Shown: positions 1 through 11,825, numbered from the stretch's first letter. The stretch is 64,000 nt of DNA from Emmonsiellopsis sp. PD_33 (GCA_032988165.1 JANTQF010000168.1:1-64000); one strand, 5' to 3'. A program made the numbers and translations. The notes: a model not told the origin generated them from the sequence alone.

Positions 1-754
1 AAAAGAAAAAGTAAGGAGAGAGGGAGAAAAGAAGGGAGAAAGGAGAACGAAGGGCGGACGAGGAGAGGAGAGAAGAAAAGGAGAGAGGGAAGAAAAAGAA
101 ACGGTAGAGAGGAAAGAGGAGGGAAGGAAGACACCCTCTAATAGAGTGAAATAACTAAGTTACACATGAAAAAAGAGACCACAAACGAATCAAGAAAGAG
201 AGCAAAAGGGTGCTAGAGGTAGAGGACAAGGAAAAGAAAGAAAAAAAATAACATGCTTGTGTTAGTTTTAGTCAGGTAGCTATTTAGCTAAGTCATGAGG
301 GGGAAGGAGGGGACAGAAAGAAAGAAAGAAAAAATCCAATCGCCAATTCTTATTATCGTCGGGCATCCAATCAGGATGGAACGGCCAGACAGAGTACAAT
401 GTGGTGTGGTTATATATGCAGAGCATGCATGCATAGGGTTCAAGACGCCTGGCGGGGTTTGTTTGGGGTGGCCGGCGGGGACAAAATTATATCAATATAG
501 AAAAAGAGAAAGGATGTGGATGCGGACGCGCGAGCCAAAAAAAAAATGCATTCGGTTGAAAGATGCTAGGTAGGAGACAAGGGTAGGTTAAAATATCTTT
601 GTGTCATCGCCATAGTGAAAAAGAAGCAGAAATAAAAAAGGCGACGGAGAACAAAATGGGAAGAATTTCGTTGGAGGGAATATCAGGCTGGGTAGGCGGG
701 GAAGGATCATCATCCGAGGGAATAGAAGGGTATACAGCTATGCATATGGTAATA
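1..754. other. 3' flank of cds1 with purine-rich tract
   Basis: No supportable gene. Bases 1 to about 135 are an almost pure A/G low-complexity tract on the plus strand, and more A/G runs occur near 300-335. The short open frames (for example 295-573) have low-complexity composition and no recognisable protein. The segment probably holds the 3' untranslated end of the minus-strand cds1 and spacer. Confidence 0.6.
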
Positions 755-2294
755 CTATCGGGGTATGCGGAAATCTGTGTTGACACACTCAAGAAGCTAA
801 TATATATGTTAGCAAAATCTGCTTCGACCAAATAGTTTGGGGGCTACTAACCGAGTCAGAAACCTCGCCCTGGTTGTATAGGTACTTGCTCAATCCCCGA
901 ATAACCTCTAGTTGCTGCTCGACAGTCAACCCTGTGATAGCAGTCTCCATAACGTTGCCAACGCTGGTCTTGTAAACCGCAATAAAACTATGGTAGTACA
1001 TATATGCGAAGAATCCCATGATGAACTGACAGTCCATACGATCCGTGATGCCGCCGTGTCCCGGGATGGATTCTCCAAAGTCCTTGATTTTGAAGGTCCT
1101 CTTCAATCCCGACGCGAAGAAACCTCCGAATGGAGCAATGAGAGAAGCAAAGGTAGCGAATACCAGGATATGAATCTGCATGGGTGCTATGTGGACCGTG
1201 CGTCCTTCAGCCCAGGGTAGGGCCGGGAGGTGATATGGCTTCAGGGTGAAAACCGGGTTGGGCGTGCACTCCAAGCCGGTCAAGAAGTTCGACCCCAGGT
1301 CATTGACGGGGCAAATAAAGTACTTGTACTTCATCAGGACGTTGGTCATGCCGTATCCAAACAGGATAGTGCAGATCCAGGCGCCAACAAATCCTTCCAC
1401 GGTCTTCTTCGGGGATAGTTTAATGAGCTGGGTGCGTCCGAAGGTGATGCCGCAGACATAGGCGAAGATGTCATTTGTAATGACAAGCGATACCGGGAGG
1501 AAGAACCAGATCATGCCTTCAAAAATATTGTTCATAATAAAGTGGGCCTGGACGACAATGAGGTAGAGTGCCATATGTGTCCAAGCAAACTGGGTGAACT
1601 GGAACTTATAATGACCCTTCTGGAGCGAACCGACAAAGAAAACGAAACCTGTGCAGCAGAGATTAGCAGCAAGCCCAGCGCGCGGACAGACACCAGAGCC
1701 GAGGAGACGACGCACCCATAACATAGAGCATGAAGCTAATGAAGCGGTGGTGCGTAGCAAATGGCAGTAACACCTTGTCGACCAGCAGTATATGCTTGAA
1801 ATAGTATATCACGCTCTCGCCGTAGAGAAAATACATGGTCGTAGCCAGGAAATACCAATTGAGCGCCTTGGTGAATTTCAGGTTTTTCGCCTTGCTCGGC
1901 ACGTTCGCGATAGCGATGACCTCTTTAAACGAGATGATCTGGATGGTGGTGATGACAGCGATGATGTAGATGTGGCCGGAGAACATAGCAACAAAGAAAC
2001 CCGCAATCATAACGAAGGTCCATATCGTCCGCGTTATGAAGGTCTGTTTCTTCTTCTCATAGTCGGAGATGCCAGGAGCGGCGGATTTCTGCGGCAGACA
2101 CAGGAGACTGTCAGTTTTGCACGAAACAACGAAACAACAGCAACGGGCCATCCCACCTCTTCCGAGACCGCCACAGTGTTCCGCGCGCCGCCATTCCTGT
2201 TGGGGCTGGGGGGTTCTGATACATCGCTGGGATCGGAGCTCTGTGTGTTTGCGGGCCGGTGCTGGAACCGGACATTTCTTCGGGGCCTGCCCAT
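755..2294 (-). CDS. cds1: Phosphatidate cytidylyltransferase (CDP-diacylglycerol synthase)
   Basis: Makes CDP-diacylglycerol from phosphatidic acid and CTP, the precursor of phosphatidylinositol, phosphatidylserine and cardiolipin; an integral ER membrane enzyme. Exons (minus) are 2294-2157, 2088-1716, 1648-852 and 796-755, giving 449 residues. Introns of 68, 67 and 55 nt have GT...AG ends and CTGAC/GCTAA(C/T) branch sites. The family signature lies at about residues 350-376 (SGLKRTFKIKDFG, then HGGITDRMD), and several hydrophobic segments run from about 60 to 390. The third intron (851-797, donor GTTAGT) replaces an in-frame read-through and gives the ending LLECVNTDFRIPR. The start is the ATG that opens the Arg-rich MGRPRRNVRF; an upstream Met in another frame is a shadow. 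Divergent from uvsD. Function is secure; the last exon is slightly less so. Confidence 0.95.
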
Positions 2295-3054
2295 GACGGA
2301 GACGGACAGGGGGTGGAGGAGAGGGAGAGGGAGCGGGAGACAGGACCAGGCGCGTCAACAGGGCGTCTGTAGTTTGCAACGGCCGTGGAGGTGGCGGGGG
2401 AGATGGGCGAGGGGAGAGGTGGTGCAGCGAGAAGCTGAAGGATTGGGAGAGGCGAGGAGGCTCAAGGGAACAACAATTCCGCCGAGCTGACTGGACACCG
2501 CCGATGTTGATATCTATCTCAGCTATTTAAATGTTCAGCAACAGAACAGCAGCGGCCTTGTTTAAATATTGGGGGTTGTATTGGCTGTGAGAAGAAGACA
2601 CTGCAGCAGACAGAGAGCAGGATAATATCTATTTAACTACTCCTTATTGTTATTATTTAACCCATTCCTTCCGCACTGCACCCGCCTCTCCACCAGCCTC
2701 CTCGAGATAAACCCCGACTACCACCACCAACATCCCGATATATCTACGCCTCCAGCGAGTCTCTATCTGCTAGATTAACATCGCAGGCCAATTCGAGGCA
2801 ACCGGCAAGACTGCAAGGCTGCCAAGCAGGACACTTCAGCTCTTCTCCTCCCGTCTGTTTTCTATCCAAACCGTCGACACCAGCACACAGAACCCAAGAA
2901 GCAATGCGATAAACCATGTTTGCTGGAGGAGTGACACGAGCGTACTGAATCATATCTACTGCGGTTTGTCTCAGAGATCGCACCGCTCAATAGCAAACAC
3001 CAGAGCGCCACCGTCTGCGGGTTGCTTACCCCGCAGACATCGCCGCCAGATGGC
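2295..3054. promoter_or_regulatory. Divergent promoter region between cds1 and uvsD
   Basis: 760 bp separate two divergently transcribed genes. The cds1 side is G/A-rich (about 2300-2470). A TATA-like CTATTTAAAT sits near 2523-2532, and A/T-rich patches lie around 2565-2665. No known operator can be assigned from sequence alone. Confidence 0.5.
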
Positions 3055-5537
3055 ATGGACGACGACAGGTTCGATGACAGCTTTTCCGACGACGGAATCG
3101 ACGAATTGCCCCCGGGCACGCTGCTTGCCCTAGAGCAGAATGCCTACCAAGCCAGCCAGCAGCAGCGTCCAGACTCGAACAACGGTTATCTCCCTCCGAA
3201 ACCCAAGAATCCCAGCTTTGTCTCCCTTGCGCGCGAATCCACCTCCCGCCCCTCGAGTCGCACTTCCAGCCGCGGGCCTATCTTGCAAGACCCCTCGCGG
3301 CTCCATCGCCCGCCGCTAAGCTTCGGGGATGAGGATTTCCAAGATCTAGACGCGGGTGTCTTGGACGATGGATACGGCCCTGCTCCAGTCGAATTAGAAG
3401 ATACGGTGCTTGAGCAAGGCAAAGCCCAGGGAAGAGAGCCTGGATTTCGCCCGGATCGGGGACGGAAAGACGTCTCGAATGGACAATGGCACCCTCCTGG
3501 GGAAGGAAGGGTACCTGGTGGCGGCCACCATGCAGTCTCGGTTGGGGATACAATTATCATGAGCGGAATGGAGACAACCGCAAACGCGATGCATGAGGAC
3601 TCTGTAAACGGCCCCGGTCCAGACCCAGGTGTATGGGCGGAAATTGAAGTCATGAGGGAACAAATTGAGCAGGTATATTCATCCTTGACTGTGTGGAACA
3701 TACATTTATCTAACATTTATGTCAGCTAACTAGAGACCGTGAGCGGATGGCCCAAGAAGCAGCCGCCGCAAAATCCATGGCGGAGGCTAAGGCTGGAGAG
3801 ATTGCAATCATCCGTTCAAACCAAACAAAGTTGGAAAAAGCCCATAACCGCCAGTTAAGCGCTTTACGGAGTGCAATGGCGGAAGAAACTAATAAGCACC
3901 AGGCTGAGATCGATGCTGCTGCTGCGGACAGCAGAATGCTTACTACGGAAAATGCTTTTCTAAAACAGGATCTCAAGGAAGAAGCGCAAAGGCTGAACGA
4001 CCTACGCAAGGCCAAGGCCAGGGCGGAGGAGACTCCAGCTCCCGCGACACCCAGAAAGACTAGGGTACTTCCACTCAGAGACGGGTTTGATGACGATGAA
4101 ATGATGCCCTCTCCTACAAAATCTGCAGGGAGGAGGTCAAAACGAGGCACCCCTTCTGTACCTGGTGGCCGAAAACGCAAAGCCATGGACGATTCTCCTG
4201 TCAAAGCCCCCGCCTTAGAATTGACCGAGTCGTTCGAGATCAATATGGCAGATGGCCCAGACGCCGGGGACCCTATGGCTATTGATTCAACACTCCAAGA
4301 TCTCAAAAGGGAGGACCGTAATGTGCGATATATACGGAGGATCCTTAACCACAAGACGTATCCAGATCAAGGCCGAGACCTGGAGATTTTCACTAAGCTC
4401 TCCTTTCCGTCCGAGCCAGGCCGAATGTTCTCCTCCTTCATTCTTGAAAATACGACGACAAAGTTCTCCGAAAACTATGCCGTGGAGTATGCCAGGGCCA
4501 TAATATCTCTTTGGTCTCGGGCGCTTAAAGAGCGGTTTTTCGAACCCATCGATATGTTCATGGCAATCATTAGATTTATCATCAATCTAGATCCCCCGAC
4601 CATTGTCCCACAACTAATAGTCGACCTCATTCCCGTTCTTCAGGAGTCTGGATATGTCAATGGCATCCCAAGAGTCCAGGCGTCCCCTGTGTCGCATCTT
4701 AACCTTGGCCAGGTTAAGCAGACCCCGCAAAGTGAGCTAAACCATCAAGTGAATTCCACCGAAGCTCTCAACATTCTATACCTTGCAGCTAGCAGCCTAC
4801 AACACGATTACGATTCCCTACGGAAATTCTGGCAAAACATTCTCTACGAATTCATCCTCGTGATGCTGAACTCCTACCAACTAATCGACGACATAATCAT
4901 CACCTTAAACCTACTATCCTACAGCATTTTCCCCACCACCTTCGGCCCTCTCCTCAACACCGAAGCAAAACAAACCGCCAACGAAAATTACATAATCGAC
5001 CGCGTCGCCAACCTCCTCTCGGAACAACCCCACGTCGACGAAGGCGAAAAGCCCTACACACCCTGGCAAATCTCCACCCTCCGCGCCGAGGCCATGTCCT
5101 TCCTAACCCAACTCGCCTTCTCCGCACCGCACCCAGACCTGTCCAAGAACCCGGCCGGCCGCAAGATCGCAACCCACCCCACCGTCCTCGCCCGCGTCTT
5201 CCGCTCCCTACACGACGAACTCGACGCTCTATACTCTCACCCGCCGGAGCGAGAACTCCACCTGGTTCTCGTAAACGGCCTTACCCGTCTCGCATACGGG
5301 ATCATGCGCACGTTCCGTGATGAGGTAAATCTACCCGCGAAACTGCGCGTCGTCCCCGGCGCGACACAGAAGCATCTCGTTGCATTGACCAGACTAGCAT
5401 TTTGGGAGGGCCCGCTGTTAGAGGCTGGGATTGAGTATGAGACCGTGGAGATGGCGCATGAGATGTTGGAGGAGGCGGTGAATCCGCAGGAGGCGGAGGC
5501 GTTGCTCGAGGCGTTTAGGGTCAAGAGTCCGGAGTGA
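3055..5537 (+). CDS. uvsD: DNA damage checkpoint protein, UvsD/Rad26/Lcd1 (ATRIP) family
   Basis: Partner of the ATR-type checkpoint kinase (UvsB in A. nidulans, Rad3 in fission yeast): it recruits the kinase to RPA-coated single-stranded DNA. Exons 3055-3672 and 3726-5537 (53-nt intron) encode 809 residues. The acidic N-terminus (MDDDRFDDSFSDDG) is followed by a low-complexity linker. A long Ala/Glu/Lys-rich coiled coil lies at about residues 195-305, then basic NLS-like patches (GRRSKRG, GGRKRKA), then a helical C-terminal domain. The ATG at 3055 was chosen because the open frame upstream has only a TTG and family members start with a similar Asp-rich stretch. Recognition rests on the overall architecture and the C-terminal region. 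Confidence 0.85.
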
Positions 5538-7077
5538 TGGATGTATCATTATGTATGTGGTGTTGTGGTGTGTGGGGTTTTTTTTCGATTTTGCGTTGTT
5601 GTCTTGCTTTATATCCCTTGGGTCAAGTAATTGATGGGTTGGGTTGGGTTCGTTCTATATGTGTATTTAGCGGACGATGGGGGAGGGGAGGGTGTATAGC
5701 TTTTTCTCCTCTATATAGGAGCGGGGGAAATATGAGGTTTCAAGATGGAGGAATAAATTTTGTAAATAACTAGTTCTTTACATTTATAATGTAGGGAGCA
5801 TACAGTATCAGTGAGAAAAATGTCTCATGGACGAAGCAGCGGCAGCGAGGCCAGCGGCCATCGCGCATACCAAAGTTGTAGCGAACGTAGAGGGGATATG
5901 CATTTCCACTACCCCGGGAGCAAGATGGAAGATATCAGAAAGGGGGAAGAATGAATGCCCCCGTCGTATCCATCTTGTCAGCCGAGCGGGTATGTCCGGT
6001 TTAACACCCACCCGCCATTGCTTGGGTGATAGCTATCCCGATATATGCCGGGCAGGGCTAACGTCCGTCGCGCTGCAGCTTCTTGGGTCTGTGAGATGGT
6101 TGGCATCGCACATGCGAAATGCAGCTCGATTGGAAGGGTGAGTGAAAGGGCGCCCCATGGAATGATGACTGGGGATTCGGAGGGGCAGAACAGAGACACA
6201 AACGCCATGATAACATAGCAGCTCAAGTAGTGCGTAAATCGATGACAGCCAGCATCGCAGAGGTAAAGGGGAGGTTGGCAACATGATTACCTGATTAGGC
6301 GAAAGTGAGGTTGGATACAGATCACGTGGACATCGCATAAAAATTTCGACAAGCCTCACCACAGCCAACACAACAGCAGCAACAGTGCAGACGGCTACAG
6401 GGGATAAGCTGTGGATACATAGCAGGTATCATCCGGCTCTCTTCTTGTGCACCTAAATTAACTACACACAGTAACTACCAAGTCCCACAGCCAAATATCT
6501 CTTCTCCGCCACCACGCACAAGGCGCAGTCCACGATGAAAAGAAAAGGTATCAGGAAGACCTGAAGAGTGCCAAAGAATATGCCTGTCAAAACCCCGAAG
6601 GATGTTGAGCGGCAGGGCTCGCCACGATGTGCAATGTAGGAGCCCTTCCACGGCAGACCGCCTTCTTGATCGCGGTTGCCCAAACAAGGTAAGTATGAAG
6701 AAGAAAAGAAGAAAAAGGTCAAAGGAGAGCGGGCGGACGAGATATTTATATTGGCGGTCACCGCGCTAGTGGCGGCGCTAGGCTAAGCGAGACCTACGCG
6801 AGGGCTGCCATTGGCTGGCGCTGTTACGTCAGCCCCGGCAGCGGAACAACATTCCTCCCCCCGGAACGGCCTTTCTGTTTCTCCTTCGGGCTGCCATCCC
6901 GCACGTGACTGCGGCCGGCCAGAATTTTGATGTGAAAAAGAGTTCCAGCAGCATCGACGACGACACGGAAAGGCAGCGCGGGACACGTCGCATATCCATG
7001 ATACACCCTCCCCTCCGCTTCAATTGCTGAGTGTCGACCCGGGTCTCTCGATTCCTGCCCATTGGCTTCCCGCCCCT
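5538..7077. other. uvsD 3' flank and nam9 promoter region
   Basis: 1.5 kb with no convincing gene. A Thr/Ala-rich minus-strand frame ending at 5808 and another at 6462-6761 lack an ATG in a sensible place. CACGTG hexamers occur at 6323-6328 and 6902-6907; the second belongs to the composite element described separately. A TATA-like GATATTTATA lies at about 6741-6750. Confidence 0.5.
6902..6928 (+). promoter_or_regulatory. CACGTG-N15-AATTTT composite element upstream of nam9
   Basis: CACGTG at 6902-6907 (in GCACGTGAC) and AATTTT at 6923-6928, 176 and 155 bp before the nam9 ATG. CACGTG is the core of bHLH (Cbf1-type) sites. AATTTT is the element linked to mitochondrial ribosomal protein genes in fungi outside the Saccharomyces lineage. 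The bL12m promoter in this window has the same arrangement at the same distance, which makes chance less likely. Function is inferred. Confidence 0.55.
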
Positions 7078-8688
7078 ATGAGGACCAATCCGTGGAAGCT
7101 CGTCCCGGTTGGGAGACGGCCGGCGGTCAGTTCATATTCTCTACTCCTGCCTGTCCCTATCAATGCTAATCCCCTCCTGTAGAAAGTCCTCCAATCCTGG
7201 AACAAAGTCAATCTCTTCAATCTCCGGCACGCAAGACCGCCCCCGACCCGGACCCGGACCTTCTTCCAGCAGAAATGGACTGCGAAATCCGTCTCCCGCA
7301 CATACCACGGCGAACAGGTCCGCGAATCGCAATGGGAGAAAATGTTTTCGCGCCGCGTGCGCTCGGTTGTCCCGATGGATGCCGCCTACATGGCTCGAAA
7401 TGACGGATCGGTCGAGTCGGCAGGTCGAGGCTCGGGTTTAGCCTTAGAGCGCAAGGCCATTCCCTCTACACCTCATATGCAGATGACTTTTGCGCCGCTT
7501 GAGCGGAGGCTTGATGTGGCTATCTTCCGTGCCATGTTCGCAAGCAGCACGAGGCAGGCGAGACAGTTTGTTATCCATGGCTCCGTCACCGTCAATGGGA
7601 AGAAGGCACGTCATTTTCTTGGTTTTTACGTGTTGGATATGACTTGGACATGCTAACCGTACCCTTAGATGAGATATCCCGGATATCTGTTGAACCCCGG
7701 CGACATGTTCCAGGTCGACCCTGAACGAGTTATGTTCGCCACGGGCGCTCCCAAAGATCCTAAACAACGTCGAATCGCCCGTAGACTCCGCAACAGAACA
7801 AGTGCCAAGGCTGCGGACGAAGAGCCAGTCGAGGAAAAGGAGTCTGGGGAGGCCGAAGAAGCAGAAGCAGAATCAGCAGAAGGGGAGGCGGAGGAAGGAG
7901 CAAAACCTGCCGAAGGACAGCCTAAGAAGTCTCTCTCTGCCGAAGATGCACGAGAGCTCCTAAAAACTCTCCTCGCCGAAGCAAAGGAGATCACAAAGAA
8001 GATCACAAAGGATGAGGACATTCCCGCCGTTGCCGCCCAAAGAGCCAATCTCAACAAATTCCGACAAGGCGTTCGCCGGGCCCTTGCCAGCGCCTCCTCC
8101 GGCACAAATGCCGTTAACGACCTCGAAGCCCAATTCGCCCAACTCAAAATCCTCGCAAAGACCGAACCCCCCTCCACCCCCGAAGAAGAAACCTCCTCCT
8201 CGTCCACAGAAACAACCGCCCCCTCCCCCGAACCACAACCCTCCACCGCCTCCTCTGCCCACCTCCCCGAATCCGTCCTGCCCACCTCTAAACCAACACC
8301 CCAAACCATCTCCAAATCCTCGAAACCCGAGAAGGCAGATCCCGCCCTCAAGGCCGCCCTCCAAAAATCCACTGGGGACCCCTCGACCCCCCTCGAGGAA
8401 GCCCACCCAGGGATCTCGGACGAAGACCTCGCGATCCTCCGCCAGGCTCTTACCCAGATGCACGAGAACCCCATCGACAGCACGAAACCCTACGGGACGC
8501 CCTGGCGGCCGCGGGACTACATGAGCCCGTTCGCGTTCATCCCACGATATTTGGAAGTTAATCAGAACATTTGCGCGGCGGTATATCTGCGTCATCCGGT
8601 TGCGAGACCGGGTCTGGCGGAGGTGCCGTCACCGTACCCCGAGGCTGTTAATGGGGCGGCGTTTACATGGTATTTGAGGAGGCGGTAG
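7078..8688 (+). CDS. nam9: Mitochondrial small-subunit ribosomal protein uS4m (Nam9)
   Basis: Binds the small mitoribosomal rRNA and helps nucleate 37S subunit assembly. Exons 7078-7125, 7183-7605 and 7669-8688 encode 496 residues. The 16-codon first exon ([16 protein letters not shown]) joins [14 protein letters not shown], the usual Nam9 N-terminus. The S4 RNA-binding fold runs across the second junction ([25 protein letters not shown] then [14 protein letters not shown]). That junction requires a GC-AG intron (7606-7668, donor AAG/GCACGT); the nearby GT would shift the frame. A Glu/Ala/Ser-rich insertion follows at about residues 190-370, and the conserved C-terminus contains [21 protein letters not shown]. 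Longer than bacterial S4 because of the insertion, as in other fungal Nam9 proteins. Confidence 0.93.
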
Positions 8689-10247
8689 ATGGCACGGTGT
8701 AGTTGGGAGGTGTTGGGGATGTTGTGTATGTTTGATATCTTTTTTTTGTGTGTACTTGTATAGTAGAAATTTTTTATTTATTTGTGAAGATTTTGGTCTT
8801 TCGTCCCGCTTTTTTTCTTATGTATGCCCTTCCGCATAAACCGCATAGGGCGGGTGTTTTGCCTTATATATATAGATGGTACTCTCGATAAATAGTAAAT
8901 GTATTCCATGTCAAGAGAAATGAACTGGCGATTATTGTTATTCTTGTTGATAATTGCTATCGAGGGAAGTACGCCAATTCCGGAATATCTATATATACCC
9001 AACCCATAACGCCAATTCCCAAGGCCAATCAAGCAAACCGCCAATAATAAATCCCTGGATGGGAGAAATTTCCAAATCAATGAAAAGAAAAGTCCACTTA
9101 GACATCACTGCAATAGCCAAGTAAGAATAGCTCCCACTCCCACAACCAAGTTTGCGGAACTGTTTCCTTCCCCCTATTCCTGACGTACATGCATACTAAC
9201 AACTCCCCCCGCTCCCTTAGCCCTCCAACCACCCATAACCAACAGCAATACCTTTACAAGAACGCACCAAGTTAGACGACTATGTCCTCTTACACTGCCG
9301 TTTTTAATTGGAGATGTGTGGATGGACCATAAGCCACCAGCCTGCATAGCTAGTATGGCTGTGTTATATAATCAGTCAGTTAAAAGGTACGCGGTATTCG
9401 CATGGTCATGGTCATAAGTAGATGAGTAGATAGAGCCACTCATATGAGACCACTGCTATGGATTGGGTTCACTCGTTCGTTGACTTCTTTCTGTTGTTCC
9501 TTGGTTTGCTGCGGATGATACGTGGATCTCTCTGGTCAACCTCGAGCTGATGGATGCAAAGTCAGCTAGCTGGTTGAATCAACCGTATTGATGAAGTATT
9601 GATGAAGGACAGGGGGCAAAAATCGTCCTTTCATTCTTTCATGCAGTTGTATTTATTCTAGATAGGAAGACGTCGACAAGAATCCATAGATCAGGGGCAG
9701 GTTCGATGTCGATATTACAATTACCAGCCAATACGTAACCAACCAGAAATACCACGTACCGCCGTGACAGGGCTGTATTCCCCAATAAAACGGCTGCCCT
9801 GCTGACTCAGCAGCGTGTGGCAGGCCCAGCCGTCCCGAAACGGCTTAGCCCCCCCGCCCCGTCTGATTTTTCAAACCTTCTTTTTTGATTTTGAAGAAAG
9901 CGAATTTTTCAGATCGCTCGTTTTTGCTTTTTTAGCTCTGCCCGTCCCCTATTTTGTATTTCCGGTTGCAAACTGGATTTTTGCTGACTGTTTTTCCAAA
10001 TACCCGCGACGACAGGCCAGGAGGAAAAGAAAATCCGGCCGGAAAGGGAAAGCTAAGCGCGCGCGATATCAACATCAACCTCAACGTCGGCCGTCGATTC
10101 AGCGGGCGGACAGGCAGCCCGGGACTGCGATTGCGACGCGAGGGGGCTTTGGGGAGAGCAGACGCGGTGTCCGATGGCCAGCCAGCGACGGCTAATGAAC
10201 GCAGACATCCCAAGACCCAAGTAACAACTACCCGATCCCGCGAATAA
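8689..10247. other. Intergenic: nam9 3' flank and upstream region of the Gln/His-rich gene
   Basis: A/T-rich 3' flank to about 9080, then mixed sequence. No gene was recognised. From about 9815 the plus strand is T-rich and then G/C-rich up to the next ATG, consistent with a promoter and leader. A minus-strand frame at 8778-9080 reads as low-complexity Ile/Asn/Lys and is not supported. Confidence 0.5.
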
Positions 10248-11825
10248 ATGTATACCGGTTGGAGCACCAGCGTCGAGCCCCCGCCCCAAGGAACCGCCGT
10301 GTCCGCCAGGCAATACCAGCAGCAGCAACAGCAACACCACCAGCATCAACACCAGCACCACCAGCACCAGCATCAACATCAACACCAGCACCAGCATCAG
10401 CAGCAGGGACACCCTGGTGGTTCGCTCGGATGGGTCCCCGCCCCCCTCTCTCGACAGCTCCCTAACACCCTCCCCCCAATCTCCGCCATCCGACCCGCGA
10501 ACAATTTCGGCTCCGTCGCCCAGCATGATCCCGCCGTCATCCAAACACCCGCCTCCACAGACCACTCACTTTCCGAAGGCGCCAGCATCCGCGAAAACAC
10601 CGTCCCGGAGAACGAGGTCGATTTAGATCCGGAGCCCGCATACGACCACCCAGCCCCAGGCCCAGAGCCTAGCTCCGATGACGTCGATATAGACAGTGGA
10701 GCCCCCGCGCGGCAAGTGGGACGCGTAGGCCCAGGTCGCGGCGTCGACCTGGCGCTGCTGGAAAACGAGGCACCGCGAAAACACGGCAAGCGGCTGACGA
10801 CACGCGAGGAGACGGCGCTGTTTGAAATCTGCAACCGGCACGCAGCGACTTTTGGCGAGCGTAACCGGCTCTGCGAATGGTGGGCGGTCGTCACGGAGGA
10901 GTTTACCGCCTCCGAGGGCCATCCGTACTCGTGGCATAGCGTGCGGCGCAAAGTCGAGCTGGTCACGCAGCAGCGCATCAAGTTTCTGGCAGGATTGGAT
11001 GGGAAGAGAGGCGAGGATCAGGCCGATGCCGCGTGGAGTGCTGCGGTTGATTCGTGGATTCCGGCCTGGAAACGGTTCCAGGAACAGGAGAATGAGCGCA
11101 TCCATGCGAAGCAGGGGAAGAGGGGGAGGAAGCGGAAATCTGTGGTTGAGACTGATGGGGGGAATATTGGATATCATCATATGATCCAGTTACCTTCTGG
11201 ATTTGATACCATGTTTGCGCCCCCGACTAAGCCGGCAAAGGCAAGTCGCGTCGAGACGCCTGTTACTACTACTCCGGTTGCCGAACCCATCCAAATCCCA
11301 GCGCCGCCCCAACCCGCTCCTCCACCGCAGCAGCAGGTCCCCGTCTCGGTCCCGATGCAGACCCCCGTTACCACAGCGGCAATAATGGCCGCCGCCACCT
11401 CATCCACCGCGACAGAACCAAGCGTGTCCGTCGCCATATTAGAAACCCTATCAAAACTAAACAAGAACCTCGAAGCCGCCTCATCCCGCTCCCACCACCA
11501 GTCCAACGCCATGTCCCTCGCCGCAGCCCAGGCGCAGGCACAAGCGCAGGCACAGGCCCAGTCTCAGTCACAGAAACATTCGAATTCCCCCGCCAACCAT
11601 AATTCAGGCCACAGTCATGGCCATGGCCACGCGCACGCCCACCCGCGCGGCGCGCAGGCTCTAAATTCCCTCTCCGCATCGACGATCCACCAGCTGAAAT
11701 CCGAACTGCGCGCGGAGTTGCGCCAGGAGATTGAAAAGGATCGCGCACAGGTGGAGCAGAAACTTGATGCGTTGCAGCGGACGCAGGATATGATTTTGAA
11801 TTTATTACGGGGGGAGAGAGAGTGA
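10248..11825 (+). CDS. Gln/His-rich protein with MADF/trihelix-like (Myb-type) DNA-binding region
   Basis: A single-exon gene of 525 residues, probably a nuclear DNA-binding protein. Residues about 23-52 are a Gln/His tract encoded by CAN triplets, followed by a Pro/Ser/Asp-rich acidic region (about 95-165). Residues about 178-275 form a compact helical block with conserved-looking Trp and basic residues (LTTREETALFEICNRH, CEWWAVV, YSWHSVRRKVE, then SWIPAWKRF). This resembles the spacing of Myb/SANT-like, MADF or trihelix domains. An NLS-like KRGRKRKS follows, then a Pro/Gln-rich segment, an (AQ)n stretch, a His/Gly/Ala-rich segment and a C-terminal coiled coil (about 480-525). I do not recognise a named orthologue. 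The domain call is by pattern and the target is unknown. Confidence 0.75.
   Translation: MYTGWSTSVEPPPQGTAVSARQYQQQQQQHHQHQHQHHQHQHQHQHQHQHQQQGHPGGSLGWVPAPLSRQLPNTLPPISAIRPANNFGSVAQHDPAVIQTPASTDHSLSEGASIRENTVPENEVDLDPEPAYDHPAPGPEPSSDDVDIDSGAPARQVGRVGPGRGVDLALLENEAPRKHGKRLTTREETALFEICNRHAATFGERNRLCEWWAVVTEEFTASEGHPYSWHSVRRKVELVTQQRIKFLAGLDGKRGEDQADAAWSAAVDSWIPAWKRFQEQENERIHAKQGKRGRKRKSVVETDGGNIGYHHMIQLPSGFDTMFAPPTKPAKASRVETPVTTTPVAEPIQIPAPPQPAPPPQQQVPVSVPMQTPVTTAAIMAAATSSTATEPSVSVAILETLSKLNKNLEAASSRSHHQSNAMSLAAAQAQAQAQAQAQSQSQKHSNSPANHNSGHSHGHGHAHAHPRGAQALNSLSASTIHQLKSELRAELRQEIEKDRAQVEQKLDALQRTQDMILNLLRGERE
10317..10408 (+). repeat. In-frame CAN (CAG/CAA/CAC/CAT) triplet repeat
   Basis: About 30 consecutive CAN codons encode the Gln/His tract in the 525-residue protein. 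The mix of CAG, CAA, CAC and CAT keeps the frame and suggests slippage with point divergence. Such tracts often vary in length between strains. Confidence 0.85.

Noticed and set aside
1..135. A/G tract as possible centromeric or telomeric sequence
   Set aside because: No repeat unit is present; it is low-complexity purine sequence, common in fungal spacers.
6681..6700. Perfect splice donor AAG/GTAAGT upstream of nam9, as a possible 5' leader intron
   Set aside because: It lies upstream of the TATA-like sequence and of the CACGTG/AATTTT element, so it is probably not in the nam9 transcript; no matching acceptor stands out.
6462..6761. 99-codon minus-strand frame with a hydrophobic stretch
   Set aside because: It begins with GTG, has no ATG in a suitable place, and no splice-compatible upstream exon was found.
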